NCBI GenBank assembly: GCA_965243265.1
Contig: CBDEUL010000008.1
Span: forward strand, 62,001-126,000
Length of the DNA stretch: 64,000 bases
Source of the DNA: Flavicella sp965243265
Lineage (GTDB): Bacteria > Bacteroidota > Bacteroidia > Flavobacteriales > Flavobacteriaceae
Direction of reading: 5' to 3'
Part shown: positions 25,310 to 34,100 of the stretch, one piece after another
Numbering within the stretch: position 1 is the stretch's first letter
Layout of the letters: every line of letters begins with the position of its first letter
Program-made: the position numbers and the translations under genes
The notes under the pieces: model-generated
Seen by the model: the letters and a program-made list of their open reading frames with translations, nothing else
What the model was told of the DNA's origin: nothing
The model's database searches: none

Positions 25310-25460
25310 TCTAGTTTCTATAAAAGGTTTTAAAGTTCTCTACGCTCTTTTTTGTCCCCTAACTTTAATGAACTTCTCCCTTAGAGGGGTGTTCCAAAAT
25401 TACATCTTCCGTATAAGTTAAATCATTTCAAAAGACTTCTGACTTCTGACTAACAGCAGA
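25310..25460. other. Spacer between converging lptB and fabH with short direct repeats
   Basis: There is no gene. The segment carries CTTCTCCCTTAGAGGGG near 25371-25387 and the tandem repeat GACTTCTGACTTCTGACT near 25434-25451. Similar short sequences recur between flavobacterial genes in my experience. No hairpin with a clear T run is visible. Confidence 0.35.
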
Positions 25461-26468
25461 CTACCATCTAATAAACACAGAACCCCAAGTAAAACCACTA
25501 CCAAAGGCTGCTAAAACAACCAAATCGTTTTCTTTTATTTTTCCTTTTTCCCAAGCTTCACTCAGTGCTATTACTACAGATGCTGCAGTTGTGTTTCCAT
25601 AATGCATTACATTGTTATACACCTGTTCATCCTTTAACTTGAACTTTTTCTGAATAAATTGTGAAATTCTTAAGTTTGCTTGATGCGGTACTAACAAGCT
25701 AATGTCTTCAGCTCTTAACCCGTTTTTTTCTAACCCCTCTAAAATAGCCTCAGAAAACCGTGAAACCGCATGTTTAAAAACAAACTGCCCATTCATATAA
25801 GGGTAATAAGATATATCATCTGGATCATTATTCGCAATTATTTCAGGAACCCAACGCTTTGTACTTGGACCTTCCATCACCAATTCTTTAGCATGTTTTC
25901 CTTCTGAATGTAAATGTGTAGATAAAATTCCTTTTCCTTCCTCTGAAGTTCTACTTAAAACAACAGCTCCTGCTCCATCACCAAAAATAACCGATACATT
26001 TCTTCCTCTTGTAGTTTTATCTAAACCTCCTGAATGATTTTCTGAACCAATTACCAAAATGTTTTTATACATTCCTGTTTTTATAAACTGATCTGCTACA
26101 GACATCGCATATACAAATCCTGAGCACTGATTTCTAACATCTAAAGCCCCTATAGTATCTAGTCCTAGTAACTCTTGAACTTCAACACCTCCACCAGGAA
26201 AATACATATCTGGACTAAGCGTAGCAAAAATGATAAAGTCTATTTCTTTTTTTGGTACTCCCGATTGTTCAATAGCTATTTCAGCGGCTTTTGCTCCCAT
26301 TACAGAAGTAGAATCTCCTGAACCTTTTTCAATCCACCTACGCTCTTTGATCCCTGTTCGTTCCTGAATCCAAGCATCATTGGTATCCATCATTTTAGAC
26401 AAATCATCGTTGGTAACAATGTTATCAGGAACATAAAATCCTAATCCTATAATTTTTGAGCTGTACAT
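25461..26468 (-). CDS. fabH: 3-oxoacyl-[acyl-carrier-protein] synthase III
   Basis: A 335-residue thiolase-fold enzyme if started at the ATG at 26468 (MYSSKIIGLGFYVPDNIVTN). An in-frame ATG at 26507 would add 13 residues that do not look conserved. The catalytic triad is visible: Cys in RNQCSGFVYAM, His in VPHQANLRI and Asn in HYGNTTAAS. It condenses acyl-CoA with malonyl-ACP to begin fatty acid synthesis. No other fab genes lie nearby, so a related KASIII paralogue with a special primer is possible. It follows the helicase gene on the same strand. Confidence 0.88.
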   Translation of the reverse strand: MYSSKIIGLGFYVPDNIVTNDDLSKMMDTNDAWIQERTGIKERRWIEKGSGDSTSVMGAKAAEIAIEQSGVPKKEIDFIIFATLSPDMYFPGGGVEVQELLGLDTIGALDVRNQCSGFVYAMSVADQFIKTGMYKNILVIGSENHSGGLDKTTRGRNVSVIFGDGAGAVVLSRTSEEGKGILSTHLHSEGKHAKELVMEGPSTKRWVPEIIANNDPDDISYYPYMNGQFVFKHAVSRFSEAILEGLEKNGLRAEDISLLVPHQANLRISQFIQKKFKLKDEQVYNNVMHYGNTTAASVVIALSEAWEKGKIKENDLVVLAAFGSGFTWGSVFIRW

Positions 26469-26539
26469 ATGCTTCTCTTTTAGATCTTTGAACTCTAAAT
26501 TTAGCAATTAATTTATAGGATTACAATACGCCTTAAGGT

Positions 26540-28885
26540 TTAAAGGACTTTTAATTTTGCAAACTTTAAAATTAATTTTTTAACACCTTCGTTTTCAAAA
26601 TTAATTTCTGCTTTGGCATCTCCTCCAGCTCCATCAATTTTTACAACCTCACCTCTTCCAAATCGGGCATGCTCTACAAAGTTTCCTACAGTCACTTTTG
26701 TTCCTGCTCCTGAACTTGAAGAAGAACTCTTTGTTGCAGATACTTTTTTCAAATTTTTAGGAACTATCAATGGCTTTTTAACTGATTGTCCTGGTTTTGT
26801 TGTTCGTACTCCTCCTGCTGCTCGTGTAACAGGTTTTCTATAACGAATTCTATCCTTAGGAATATCGTCTTCAAACAAATTACTGTCTACAAAATTATTT
26901 GTTCTTGGAGCCAACCTTTTAGGAGTTAAATACTCTAGATAACAACTGTCTATTTCTTCTAAAAAACGACTTGGTTCACAATCTACCAATTTACCCCACC
27001 TGTAACGTGTATTGGCATAACTTAAATAGGCTTGACTTTCTGCCCTTGTCAATGCTACATAAAACAAACGTCTTTCCTCTTCCAATTCACTACGTGTATT
27101 CATACTCATTGCTGAAGGAAATAATGATTCTTCCATCCCTACAACATATACATATGGATACTCCAATCCTTTTGCTAAATGAATTGTCATTAAAGAAACC
27201 ATTGGCTCATCGTCTTCTTTATCACTATCTAAATCTGATTTTAAGGCTACATCTTCTAAGAAAACCGACAATGAATCCTCTTGTCCTTTCTCTTTCGCAT
27301 CGTCTATAAAATATTTAATTCCGTTTAAAAGTTCTTGTACATTCTCTACCTTACTAATTCCTTCAGGTGTACCATCTGCTTCTAAATCCTTTACTATTTG
27401 TGTACGCTTTACTATTTCATCTGCAACCTCAAAAGCATTGTTGGTTTGAGCAGAAATTTGAAAACGTTGAATCATTTCTGCAAACCCAGACAATTTCCCT
27501 TTTGTTCCTGCATTTATCTTTAAATCTACTTTATCTATATTTTGAATTACCTCAAAAATAGAACGGTTGTAATGGTTTGCTGCTAAAACTAACTTATCAA
27601 TCGTTGCTTGTCCTATTCCCCTTGCTGGATAATTAATAATCCTTTTTAATGCTTCTTCATCTTTTGGATTGATCAAAATTCTTAAATAAGACAGTACATC
27701 TTTAATCTCTTTACGTTGGTAAAAAGAAGTTCCTCCATAAATCTTATAAGCAATTCTCTTTTTACGCAAGGCATCTTCCATAGCTCTAGATTGTGCATTG
27801 GTACGGTACAGGATACAAAACTTATCATTTGTAAGCTGATGATTCATTTTGTTTTCAAAAATAGAATTTGCTACCCAACGTCCTTCTTCTCCATCTGAAA
27901 TAGTACGCATTACTTTTACTTTAGGTCCTTCTGGATTCTCTGTAAAAATTTCCTTATCTAACTTGGTCTTATTTTTATCTATTAAACTATTTGCTGCCTC
28001 TACAATATTTTTTGAAGAACGGTAATTTTGCTCTAACTTAAATGTTTTAACATCTTCGTAATGCTTTTGGAAATTCAAAATATTATTGATATTTGCCCCA
28101 CGGAAAGCATAAATACTTTGTGAATCATCTCCTACCACACAAATATTTTGAAAACGGTCTGCCAACGCTCTTACGATTAAGTATTGTGAATGATTGGTAT
28201 CTTGGTACTCATCTACCATTACATAACGAAACCTATCTTGATATTTTGCTAATACATCTGGAAATCTAGACAACAATTCGTTTGTTCTTAATAATAGATC
28301 GTCAAAATCCATAGCTCCAGATTTAAAACAGCGGTCTACGTAGGCTTTGTAAATTTCTCCCATTTTAGGGCGACTTGCCATAGTATCTGCTTCTTTTAAT
28401 TCAGGATTGTTATTGTAAGCCTTTACCGTTATTAAACTATTTTTAAATTGAGAAATACGCCCCAACACCTGTTTTGCCTTGTAACGTTCTTTATCCAATT
28501 GCAACTCTTTTATAATAGAGTTTAACAGCTTAACTGAGTCTTGACTGTCATAAATTGTAAAATTGGAAGGATACCCTAATTTATCTGATTCTGATCTTAA
28601 AATTCTTGCAAAAACCGAATGAAAAGTTCCCATCCATAAGTTTTTGGCTTCACTTTCTCCCACAACCGCAGCAATACGTTCTTTCATTTCACGTGCTGCT
28701 TTATTGGTAAAGGTCAAATTTAAAATATTGAATGCATCTACACCACCTTTCATTAAGTGTGCAATTCTATAAGTAAGTACTCTTGTTTTACCAGAACCTG
28801 CACCTGCAATAATAATCATTGGTCCTTCTTTTTGTAAAACTGCCTCTTTTTGAGATGGATTTAATCCGTCTAAATAATCTGCCAA
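26540..28885 (-). CDS. UvrD/PcrA-type ATP-dependent DNA helicase
   Basis: A 781-residue superfamily 1A helicase. Motif I is AGAGSGKTRVLTYRI. Motif II is in VMVDEYQDTNHSQY, followed by GDDSQSIYAFRGA (motif III). Motif V/VI is in LMTIHLAKGLEYPYVYVVG and VALTRAE. The C-terminal tail (VTVGNFVEHARFGRGEVVKI) is the Tudor-like part found in PcrA/UvrD. It acts in nucleotide-excision and mismatch repair and in clearing RecA filaments. Whether it is the UvrD or a second PcrA-like paralogue cannot be told from one window. Confidence 0.94.
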   Translation of the reverse strand: MADYLDGLNPSQKEAVLQKEGPMIIIAGAGSGKTRVLTYRIAHLMKGGVDAFNILNLTFTNKAAREMKERIAAVVGESEAKNLWMGTFHSVFARILRSESDKLGYPSNFTIYDSQDSVKLLNSIIKELQLDKERYKAKQVLGRISQFKNSLITVKAYNNNPELKEADTMASRPKMGEIYKAYVDRCFKSGAMDFDDLLLRTNELLSRFPDVLAKYQDRFRYVMVDEYQDTNHSQYLIVRALADRFQNICVVGDDSQSIYAFRGANINNILNFQKHYEDVKTFKLEQNYRSSKNIVEAANSLIDKNKTKLDKEIFTENPEGPKVKVMRTISDGEEGRWVANSIFENKMNHQLTNDKFCILYRTNAQSRAMEDALRKKRIAYKIYGGTSFYQRKEIKDVLSYLRILINPKDEEALKRIINYPARGIGQATIDKLVLAANHYNRSIFEVIQNIDKVDLKINAGTKGKLSGFAEMIQRFQISAQTNNAFEVADEIVKRTQIVKDLEADGTPEGISKVENVQELLNGIKYFIDDAKEKGQEDSLSVFLEDVALKSDLDSDKEDDEPMVSLMTIHLAKGLEYPYVYVVGMEESLFPSAMSMNTRSELEEERRLFYVALTRAESQAYLSYANTRYRWGKLVDCEPSRFLEEIDSCYLEYLTPKRLAPRTNNFVDSNLFEDDIPKDRIRYRKPVTRAAGGVRTTKPGQSVKKPLIVPKNLKKVSATKSSSSSSGAGTKVTVGNFVEHARFGRGEVVKIDGAGGDAKAEINFENEGVKKLILKFAKLKVL

Positions 28886-29060
28886 AATAATTTAAATATT
28901 TAGTAGTAAGTATCTTGTGTTTCACCTTAGAATCAAAGACTTATTCAATCTGTTTTTCGGCAAATACAATTAAGATATTAAAAAACAATAGTGTGCCAAA
29001 AATAAGACTTCAATACTGTTAAAACAATAAAAGTTATTGACAAGTTTACTTCTGTTTTTA

Positions 29061-29103
29061 GCATACTTTTTTAGAACAAAGTTTTCTTTTAGGAAAAGTA
29101 TGC
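29061..29103. repeat. Spaced inverted repeat upstream of the 170-residue membrane protein
   Basis: GCATACTTTT (29061-29070) and AAAAGTATGC (29094-29103) are exact complements with a 23-base spacer. They end directly before a -7-like TAGTTTTG. This may be an operator or a hairpin; no T run follows the second arm. Confidence 0.4.
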
Positions 29104-29104
29104 T

Positions 29105-29112
29105 TAGTTTTG
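29105..29112 (+). promoter_or_regulatory. -7 promoter element
   Basis: TAGTTTTG matches TAnnTTTG, 34 bases before the ATG at 29147. Confidence 0.4.
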
Positions 29113-29146
29113 AAATCGTTCATTTATATAACAAATAACAACTTCA

Positions 29147-29659
29147 ATGGATATTATTACTCTTTTAGGTATTGCACTACCTGCTTTAATAACAGGCGCT
29201 ATTTCTTATTACTTTTTTAAATCATTTGTACAAAATGAAAACAACCGTAGAAACTTTCTTTTACACAAAGAAACGAACAAATTATCATTACCTATTAAAC
29301 TACAAGCTTACGAGCGCATTACTTTATTTTTAGAGCGTATAAACCCTGGTAGCTTACTTACTCGTGTAAAACCTTTGGGAGAAGATCCTTTTGCGTATGC
29401 TTCTTTACTATCTAAAACAATTGACCAAGAATACGAACACAATTTAAGTCAACAAATTTATATTGATGAAGAGTGTTGGAATGTAATTACTACTTCTAAA
29501 AACAGTACTCTACATTTGATTAATGAGGCTACAAAAAATAAAGAAATTTCCAATGCTCAAGAATTAAGAGAAGAAATCTTAAAAGGCTTACTTAATTCTA
29601 CGCCTCCTTCGGCAGTAGCTTTATCCTATGTTAAAAAAGAGGTTCAAAAAATTATTTAA
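29147..29659 (+). CDS. Conserved hypothetical protein with one N-terminal membrane helix
   Basis: A 170-residue protein. Residues about 5-27 form a membrane anchor (ITLLGIALPALITGAISYYF). The rest is a soluble, mostly helical domain (LPIKLQAYERITLFLERINP) that should lie in the cytoplasm. I recall similar uncharacterised proteins in flavobacteria but can name no function. It is monocistronic, with a spaced inverted repeat upstream and a strong terminator downstream. Confidence 0.75.
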   Translation: MDIITLLGIALPALITGAISYYFFKSFVQNENNRRNFLLHKETNKLSLPIKLQAYERITLFLERINPGSLLTRVKPLGEDPFAYASLLSKTIDQEYEHNLSQQIYIDEECWNVITTSKNSTLHLINEATKNKEISNAQELREEILKGLLNSTPPSAVALSYVKKEVQKII

Positions 29660-29674
29660 TTACCTTTTTATGTT

Positions 29675-29715
29675 AAAACAAAAGCCGATTCATACTATGA
29701 ATCGGCTTTTGTTTT
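29675..29715. terminator. Bidirectional terminator before the BtuG-like gene
   Basis: A 20-bp perfect palindrome (arms 29675-29694 and 29696-29715) with flanking A and T runs serves the converging genes on both sides. On the minus strand it closes the btuB operon. Confidence 0.88.
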
Positions 29716-29732
29716 TATGCTTACTGCTTTGA

Positions 29733-30851
29733 TTACTCGTTAAAGTATATTTTTGAAGCTCCTAATCCTACTCCTGAAGAGTACAATGGTGTTGCATCAC
29801 CTACTTCTCTCACTATAAATTCACTAAAGTTAGTAAAGGCATATTTCAAAGTATACAATAATCCCTCCTTTACTTCCATACCGTAAATATTACCTACCAA
29901 TACTCCTTCTGTAACTAATGTTGTAGCTGACTCTGCTATTTCATATACTTTTGAACCTTCTCCATAGTAGTATATGTTTCCATTATCAATTGCTAAAAAA
30001 GTAGCTCTAACATTTTCAGAAAAAGTCAATTCCTTTGAAACTGTGTTATCCACTAGATCTATAAACTGAATTGCTGATGTTGTATTTTGAGTAACTGCAT
30101 AATCAGGTGCTCCTCCATAAGCTAAAGGTTTTCCTTCTGATAAAACAACTAATTCTCCCGTAGAAGAAAATAACATTTCATCTGGATTGTCTCTCACAGT
30201 TATAGTAGCTGTTTTTAAATCAGTTGTAGCATCAATTACTGAAATAATATTATTAGAACCAAACGCTCCTTTATGTGAAACATATAATTTATTATCTTTT
30301 GCTATAATTCTTTCCACTCCATTATCTAAAGAGATTGTAGTCTCCTTCACTTTATTTACAGACAAATCTACTATCGCTACATAATCATCTGTTGTATCAG
30401 ATCCATCTCCCCAATTGGTCACATATCCTTTTCCATTTGCAAAAGCCATATATCTAGGGTTACTTAATCCATCTGTTATCACCGCTTTTTGTACAAATGT
30501 ATACCTATCGGCTATAACAATGGTATTTACATCGTTTAAAACAATATAAGCATCGTCTCCATTAAATGCAATAGACTGAATTAATCCTCCTAATTGTGCT
30601 CCATTTATTTCTTTATAAATAAAATTTGCAGCAATGCTAAAATCATCTTTCACATAAGATATAGAACCATCTTTACTTCCAAAACTTCCTTCTGCACTTA
30701 TAATAACCCCTTCTTTAAAAGTTTCTATTTCTTCAATAGGAACTTCTTTTATTACCTCTTTTTCTATTTCCTTTATTTCTCCATTATCCTTACAAGAGAC
30801 AAAAACTAAACTGAATAAGAACAGTTTAAAAATTAGTTTTGTTGTTTTCAT
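29733..30851 (-). CDS. BtuG-like surface beta-propeller lipoprotein (DUF5074/YncE-like)
   Basis: A 372-residue protein with a lipobox ending in FVSC. The next residues (KDNGEIKEIEKE) include a K/D/E pattern like the Bacteroidota surface-export signal and then an acidic and basic stalk. The body consists of repeated beta-propeller blades (for example NPRYMAFANGKGYVTNWGD and NVRATFLAIDNGNIYYYG). In Bacteroides, a propeller lipoprotein (BtuG) beside BtuB binds B12 at the cell surface. Its position 6 bases after btuB, under the same riboswitch, suggests the same role. This is inference from context and fold, not shown by a motif. Confidence 0.75.
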   Translation of the reverse strand: MKTTKLIFKLFLFSLVFVSCKDNGEIKEIEKEVIKEVPIEEIETFKEGVIISAEGSFGSKDGSISYVKDDFSIAANFIYKEINGAQLGGLIQSIAFNGDDAYIVLNDVNTIVIADRYTFVQKAVITDGLSNPRYMAFANGKGYVTNWGDGSDTTDDYVAIVDLSVNKVKETTISLDNGVERIIAKDNKLYVSHKGAFGSNNIISVIDATTDLKTATITVRDNPDEMLFSSTGELVVLSEGKPLAYGGAPDYAVTQNTTSAIQFIDLVDNTVSKELTFSENVRATFLAIDNGNIYYYGEGSKVYEIAESATTLVTEGVLVGNIYGMEVKEGLLYTLKYAFTNFSEFIVREVGDATPLYSSGVGLGASKIYFNE

Positions 30852-30857
30852 TTTTAG

Positions 30858-32759
30858 TTAAAATTTATAATTAATATGTATGTTAAAATTTCTACCTGGC
30901 ATAGGACGCAAATTGGTAAAATAATACACCTCATTTAGTACATTATTTACCTTAGCTCCTAAAACCAGTGACTTGTTCTCTTTTTCTAAAAGTTTAAAAT
31001 CGAGTCCTATATTTGAAACACTTACAGGGTCTAAAGAATAAAAATCAATATTTATTTCATTCGTATATACCTTGGTTTGATACAGCCTTTGAAAATAGAC
31101 TTTGAACCAATCATACCCATATTCTGCCGTATAATTCAACAAATGTTTAGGTGTATAGGGCAATTCTTTTCCTGTTTCTGTATTGTGTGCTTGTGTGTAT
31201 GTGTAGTTTCCTGAAAAATGAATCGTATGTTTTCCGACTTCTTTAGTATACCCCAAAAAGAATTCAGCACCTTTATTAATAACTTCTTTGATATTTTTTG
31301 GAGCCCATAAATTAGAACCTCCTGCTGGCAACCAAATAATTTTATCGTCTATATGAATGTAAAAGACTGTTGTTGAAAATTCGAACCCTTTATTTTCTAA
31401 CTCGAATCCAAAATCTACTTGTTTTGATTGTTCGGGTATCAAATTCTTATTTCCCACTACAGGCCAATACATTTCATTAAAGGTAGGTACTCTATAATTT
31501 GTAGACAGATTGGTTTTTAACCAAACATATTTTAAAACCTTCTGCTCTGCAGATAAAGACATAGATACAGGAACTTCAAAATCTGAATTGTTCTCGTTTC
31601 GTATACTATATGTTGTTATAAAATTTTCTGTAGGTTTAAATGTCAATATCCCCCCTAAAGAAAAAGATGTTCTCGTTTCTGGAGCTATCAAATTAGTATC
31701 CCCTTCTGTATTTTCGTACTGCATTAAATACGTAATATTCCAACTATTCGAAAACCTGTACTTCAAAGAATAATCTAGCAGAAACCTTTTTGAATTTCCA
31801 AAATCAAATTCCTCTGAATCTTTGTTATCGTAATAGCGATACTCTTGAAATAAATACGCTAAATTCAATACTTGCTTAAAATTAGAAAAACGATATTCCC
31901 ATTTTAATAAATTGCGTTGACTAAAATCTTCATTTCGTTCACTTCCTGATGAAGGGTTTGGCAAACCTGCCGAAAACAAACGATCTCCGTAATAACCACT
32001 AGAATAAAAAAACAATTTATTTAAACTCGTAATCTTATACCCTACACTAAAATCCAATCCATAATTAACATAGTTTCCGTTTTCATTTTTTAAAAGGTTT
32101 CCATCCTCATCAGTATAACGGTCGTCTATAAATTTATAATCATTATCAGATTTATTAAAAGTACTTGCCAACTTTACTGCCCACTTACCTGTACCCAAGT
32201 TTGATTTAAAAAAATTGGATGTCGTATTAAAACTACCATAAGAAGAAAACACCTGAAAATCTCGATGTTTTTTAAAACCTAAAATATCATTCAAATGTAC
32301 AGTTCCCCCAATAGCTCCTGAACCATATTGAACACTACCTCCACCACTTTTTACAATTATCTGATCTGTTGTATTTGCTGAAATTGCATTAAAATCCGTT
32401 TGCCCATTTCCTACAGAATTGATATTTATTCCGTTCCAAAGCACTACGGTATTTGTTGCTGAAGTACCTCTAAAACGTGCTGAACTGGTTCCTCCGTTTC
32501 CATAATCTTTAAAAGCAATTGGACTGTTGTAACGTAATAACTCTGTGAAATTTGTTGGATTTTTAACAACCTCTGCCTCAGAAACCACAATTGTTTTTTG
32601 TCCTAAAACATCTTGTTTATGGTGTTTGGTTGCCACAACGGCTACCTCATTTAATTTCTGAATTGAATCTAACAATCCTTTACCAGAAATAGTGGTTTGA
32701 GAAAACATAGGTGCAGAAAACAACACCTCCAATAAAATTAATACCTTACATAGTTTCAT
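30858..32759 (-). CDS. btuB: TonB-dependent cobalamin receptor
   Basis: A 633-residue outer-membrane receptor with a signal peptide (ILLEVLFSAPMFSQ). The plug domain follows (VVSEAEVVKNPTNFTELLRY, RFRGTSATNTVVLWNGININ, SVQYGSGAIGGTVHLND). A 22-strand barrel region then ends in a terminal Phe (HINYKF). There is no N-terminal carboxypeptidase-like or STN domain. It is preceded by a cobalamin riboswitch, which identifies its substrate as cobalamin or another corrinoid. A BtuG-like lipoprotein is encoded 6 bases downstream. Confidence 0.92.
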   Translation of the reverse strand: MKLCKVLILLEVLFSAPMFSQTTISGKGLLDSIQKLNEVAVVATKHHKQDVLGQKTIVVSEAEVVKNPTNFTELLRYNSPIAFKDYGNGGTSSARFRGTSATNTVVLWNGININSVGNGQTDFNAISANTTDQIIVKSGGGSVQYGSGAIGGTVHLNDILGFKKHRDFQVFSSYGSFNTTSNFFKSNLGTGKWAVKLASTFNKSDNDYKFIDDRYTDEDGNLLKNENGNYVNYGLDFSVGYKITSLNKLFFYSSGYYGDRLFSAGLPNPSSGSERNEDFSQRNLLKWEYRFSNFKQVLNLAYLFQEYRYYDNKDSEEFDFGNSKRFLLDYSLKYRFSNSWNITYLMQYENTEGDTNLIAPETRTSFSLGGILTFKPTENFITTYSIRNENNSDFEVPVSMSLSAEQKVLKYVWLKTNLSTNYRVPTFNEMYWPVVGNKNLIPEQSKQVDFGFELENKGFEFSTTVFYIHIDDKIIWLPAGGSNLWAPKNIKEVINKGAEFFLGYTKEVGKHTIHFSGNYTYTQAHNTETGKELPYTPKHLLNYTAEYGYDWFKVYFQRLYQTKVYTNEINIDFYSLDPVSVSNIGLDFKLLEKENKSLVLGAKVNNVLNEVYYFTNLRPMPGRNFNIHINYKF

Positions 32760-32799
32760 AATAATTTCCTTTGTTCCCGAAAGAATTTATAATTATGAA

Positions 32800-32965
32800 T
32801 AAGGCAGGTCTCCTGGCTTGCGTCTTGTTGTTACCTTCCCGTATTTTACAGTGGTTTAAGTTTACAACAAGCATCAAATAAATGACTTAGCTTACAGTTG
32901 CGGGTACAGCTTTCGATTTGAACGAAATTCCCTTTTAATCTCATTTCTAAAACTCTTGAAATGAA
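32800..32965 (-). ncRNA. Cobalamin (AdoCbl) riboswitch
   Basis: On the minus strand the leader carries the conserved landmarks in order: AGCTGTACCCGCAACTG (complement of about 32895-32911), CCACTG (32854-32849), GGGAAGG (32840-32834) and the B12 box GCCAGGAGACCTGCC (32817-32803). It ends 40 bases before the btuB ATG. No T-rich terminator lies between aptamer and ATG, so control may act on translation or on RNA stability. The 5' boundary is approximate. Confidence 0.93.
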
Positions 32966-33051
32966 AACCAAATTCGCAGCAAAAGTAATTCCTTTAATTG
33001 GATATTTAAGTTTATTTTAACAATTCTTTTAAAAAACCTAAATAATTACGA

Positions 33052-33978
33052 TTACTCTAAATCAAAAAAGTTTAAATATTTATGCTCTAACCCTACTGGA
33101 GCATTAAAAACATCTGAATGAAAAAGATGTGCCAATACCTCTATTCCATTTACCAAAGTACTGGCTGAAGGTTGTGTAAACATATCAAAATCAGCAATAA
33201 AAACAGCCTTATTCTGCACCGCTCTTAGAGAGTTCCACTCTTCACGCTCTGTTAAAAATCGCATATCTTTTAAAGTCGTTTCTTGTGTATACCCACAAGG
33301 AGCAATTACCAAAACTTCTGGGTTGTACTTTACTATTTTTTCCCAATCAATTACAATACTGTCTCCTGCTGGATGTGATAATAAGTCTATTCCACCAGCA
33401 TAGCCTATTTGATGAGGAATCCAATGTCCACAATTAAACAAAGGATCTATCCATTCTAATAATAAAACTGATTTTGCTTGTACTCGAAATTCTCTTTGTT
33501 TGTCTATTATAGCTTCTACTCGCTCTAACAAACCTTCTAAATACACTTTGCCGGCTTCCTCATTTTTCATAGCGCTAGCAATAATTCCTATAGACTCAAA
33601 AACATCTTGTAATGATTCTGGATTGATGGGAATCAATTCTGGTTGTTTCTCCAATTTTTCTACTGCACTTGCCGTACATTTTGTATCTATCTGGCAAACT
33701 TCACAAACATCTTGTGTAAAAATAATATCCGGAGCTATTTTAGCTAAAAGTGCTTCTTCAACATAATACAAGCTCTCTCCAGTAGCTTTACTATTAGAAA
33801 ACAATGTGTTAATTTCATCACTTGTATAATTTTTTCCTTCCATAACACAACGTACTACAGGCTGCTTTTCTGCTAAGGCTACAGCAGGACATTCAAAGGT
33901 AATTCCCTCTAAAGAATCCTGTAAATTCATATCATAAATCATCTGTGTTATTGCTGGTAAAAACGAAGAAACTTTCAT
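33052..33978 (-). CDS. BtuF-like cobalamin-binding protein without signal peptide
   Basis: A 308-residue protein of the periplasmic-binding (TroA/BtuF-type) fold. It begins directly with the first strand (MKVSSFLPAITQMIYDMNL), with no signal peptide or lipobox. The typical clamshell halves are present (LLAKIAPDIIFTQDVCEVC and YNPEVLVIAPCGYTQETTLKD). A Cys-containing patch CEVCQIDTKC is unusual for BtuF. It lies on the same strand as btuB, upstream of the riboswitch, so it is expressed separately. It may bind corrinoid in the cytoplasm or be exported another way. A B12 link is supported by context, but its exact job is unknown. Confidence 0.8.
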   Translation of the reverse strand: MKVSSFLPAITQMIYDMNLQDSLEGITFECPAVALAEKQPVVRCVMEGKNYTSDEINTLFSNSKATGESLYYVEEALLAKIAPDIIFTQDVCEVCQIDTKCTASAVEKLEKQPELIPINPESLQDVFESIGIIASAMKNEEAGKVYLEGLLERVEAIIDKQREFRVQAKSVLLLEWIDPLFNCGHWIPHQIGYAGGIDLLSHPAGDSIVIDWEKIVKYNPEVLVIAPCGYTQETTLKDMRFLTEREEWNSLRAVQNKAVFIADFDMFTQPSASTLVNGIEVLAHLFHSDVFNAPVGLEHKYLNFFDLE

Positions 33979-34013
33979 AAGCTAAAAAATAAAAATTGAA
34001 TATTTACAGACTG

Positions 34014-34021
34014 CGAAAGTA
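34014..34021 (-). promoter_or_regulatory. Variant -7 element for the BtuF-like gene
   Basis: The minus strand reads TACTTTCG, a close variant of TAnnTTTG, about 35 bases before the ATG at 33978. The same variant occurs at 55802. Confidence 0.3.
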
Positions 34022-34100
34022 AGTGGTTCTAAAATATTATCAATTCATTTTCTTCATATTTATAAAATTCTACCAATCTTTGCAGCCTAAAACAACAGGT

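Noticed and set aside
26971..27309. 112-codon plus-strand frame within the UvrD-like helicase
   Set aside because: It is antisense to conserved helicase motifs and rich in Leu and His, as expected from reverse reading.
34023..34100. Upstream ATG of cobU adding 26 residues
   Set aside because: The added Phe/Ile-rich stretch is not in the family and the P-loop begins at its usual place from the ATG at 34101.
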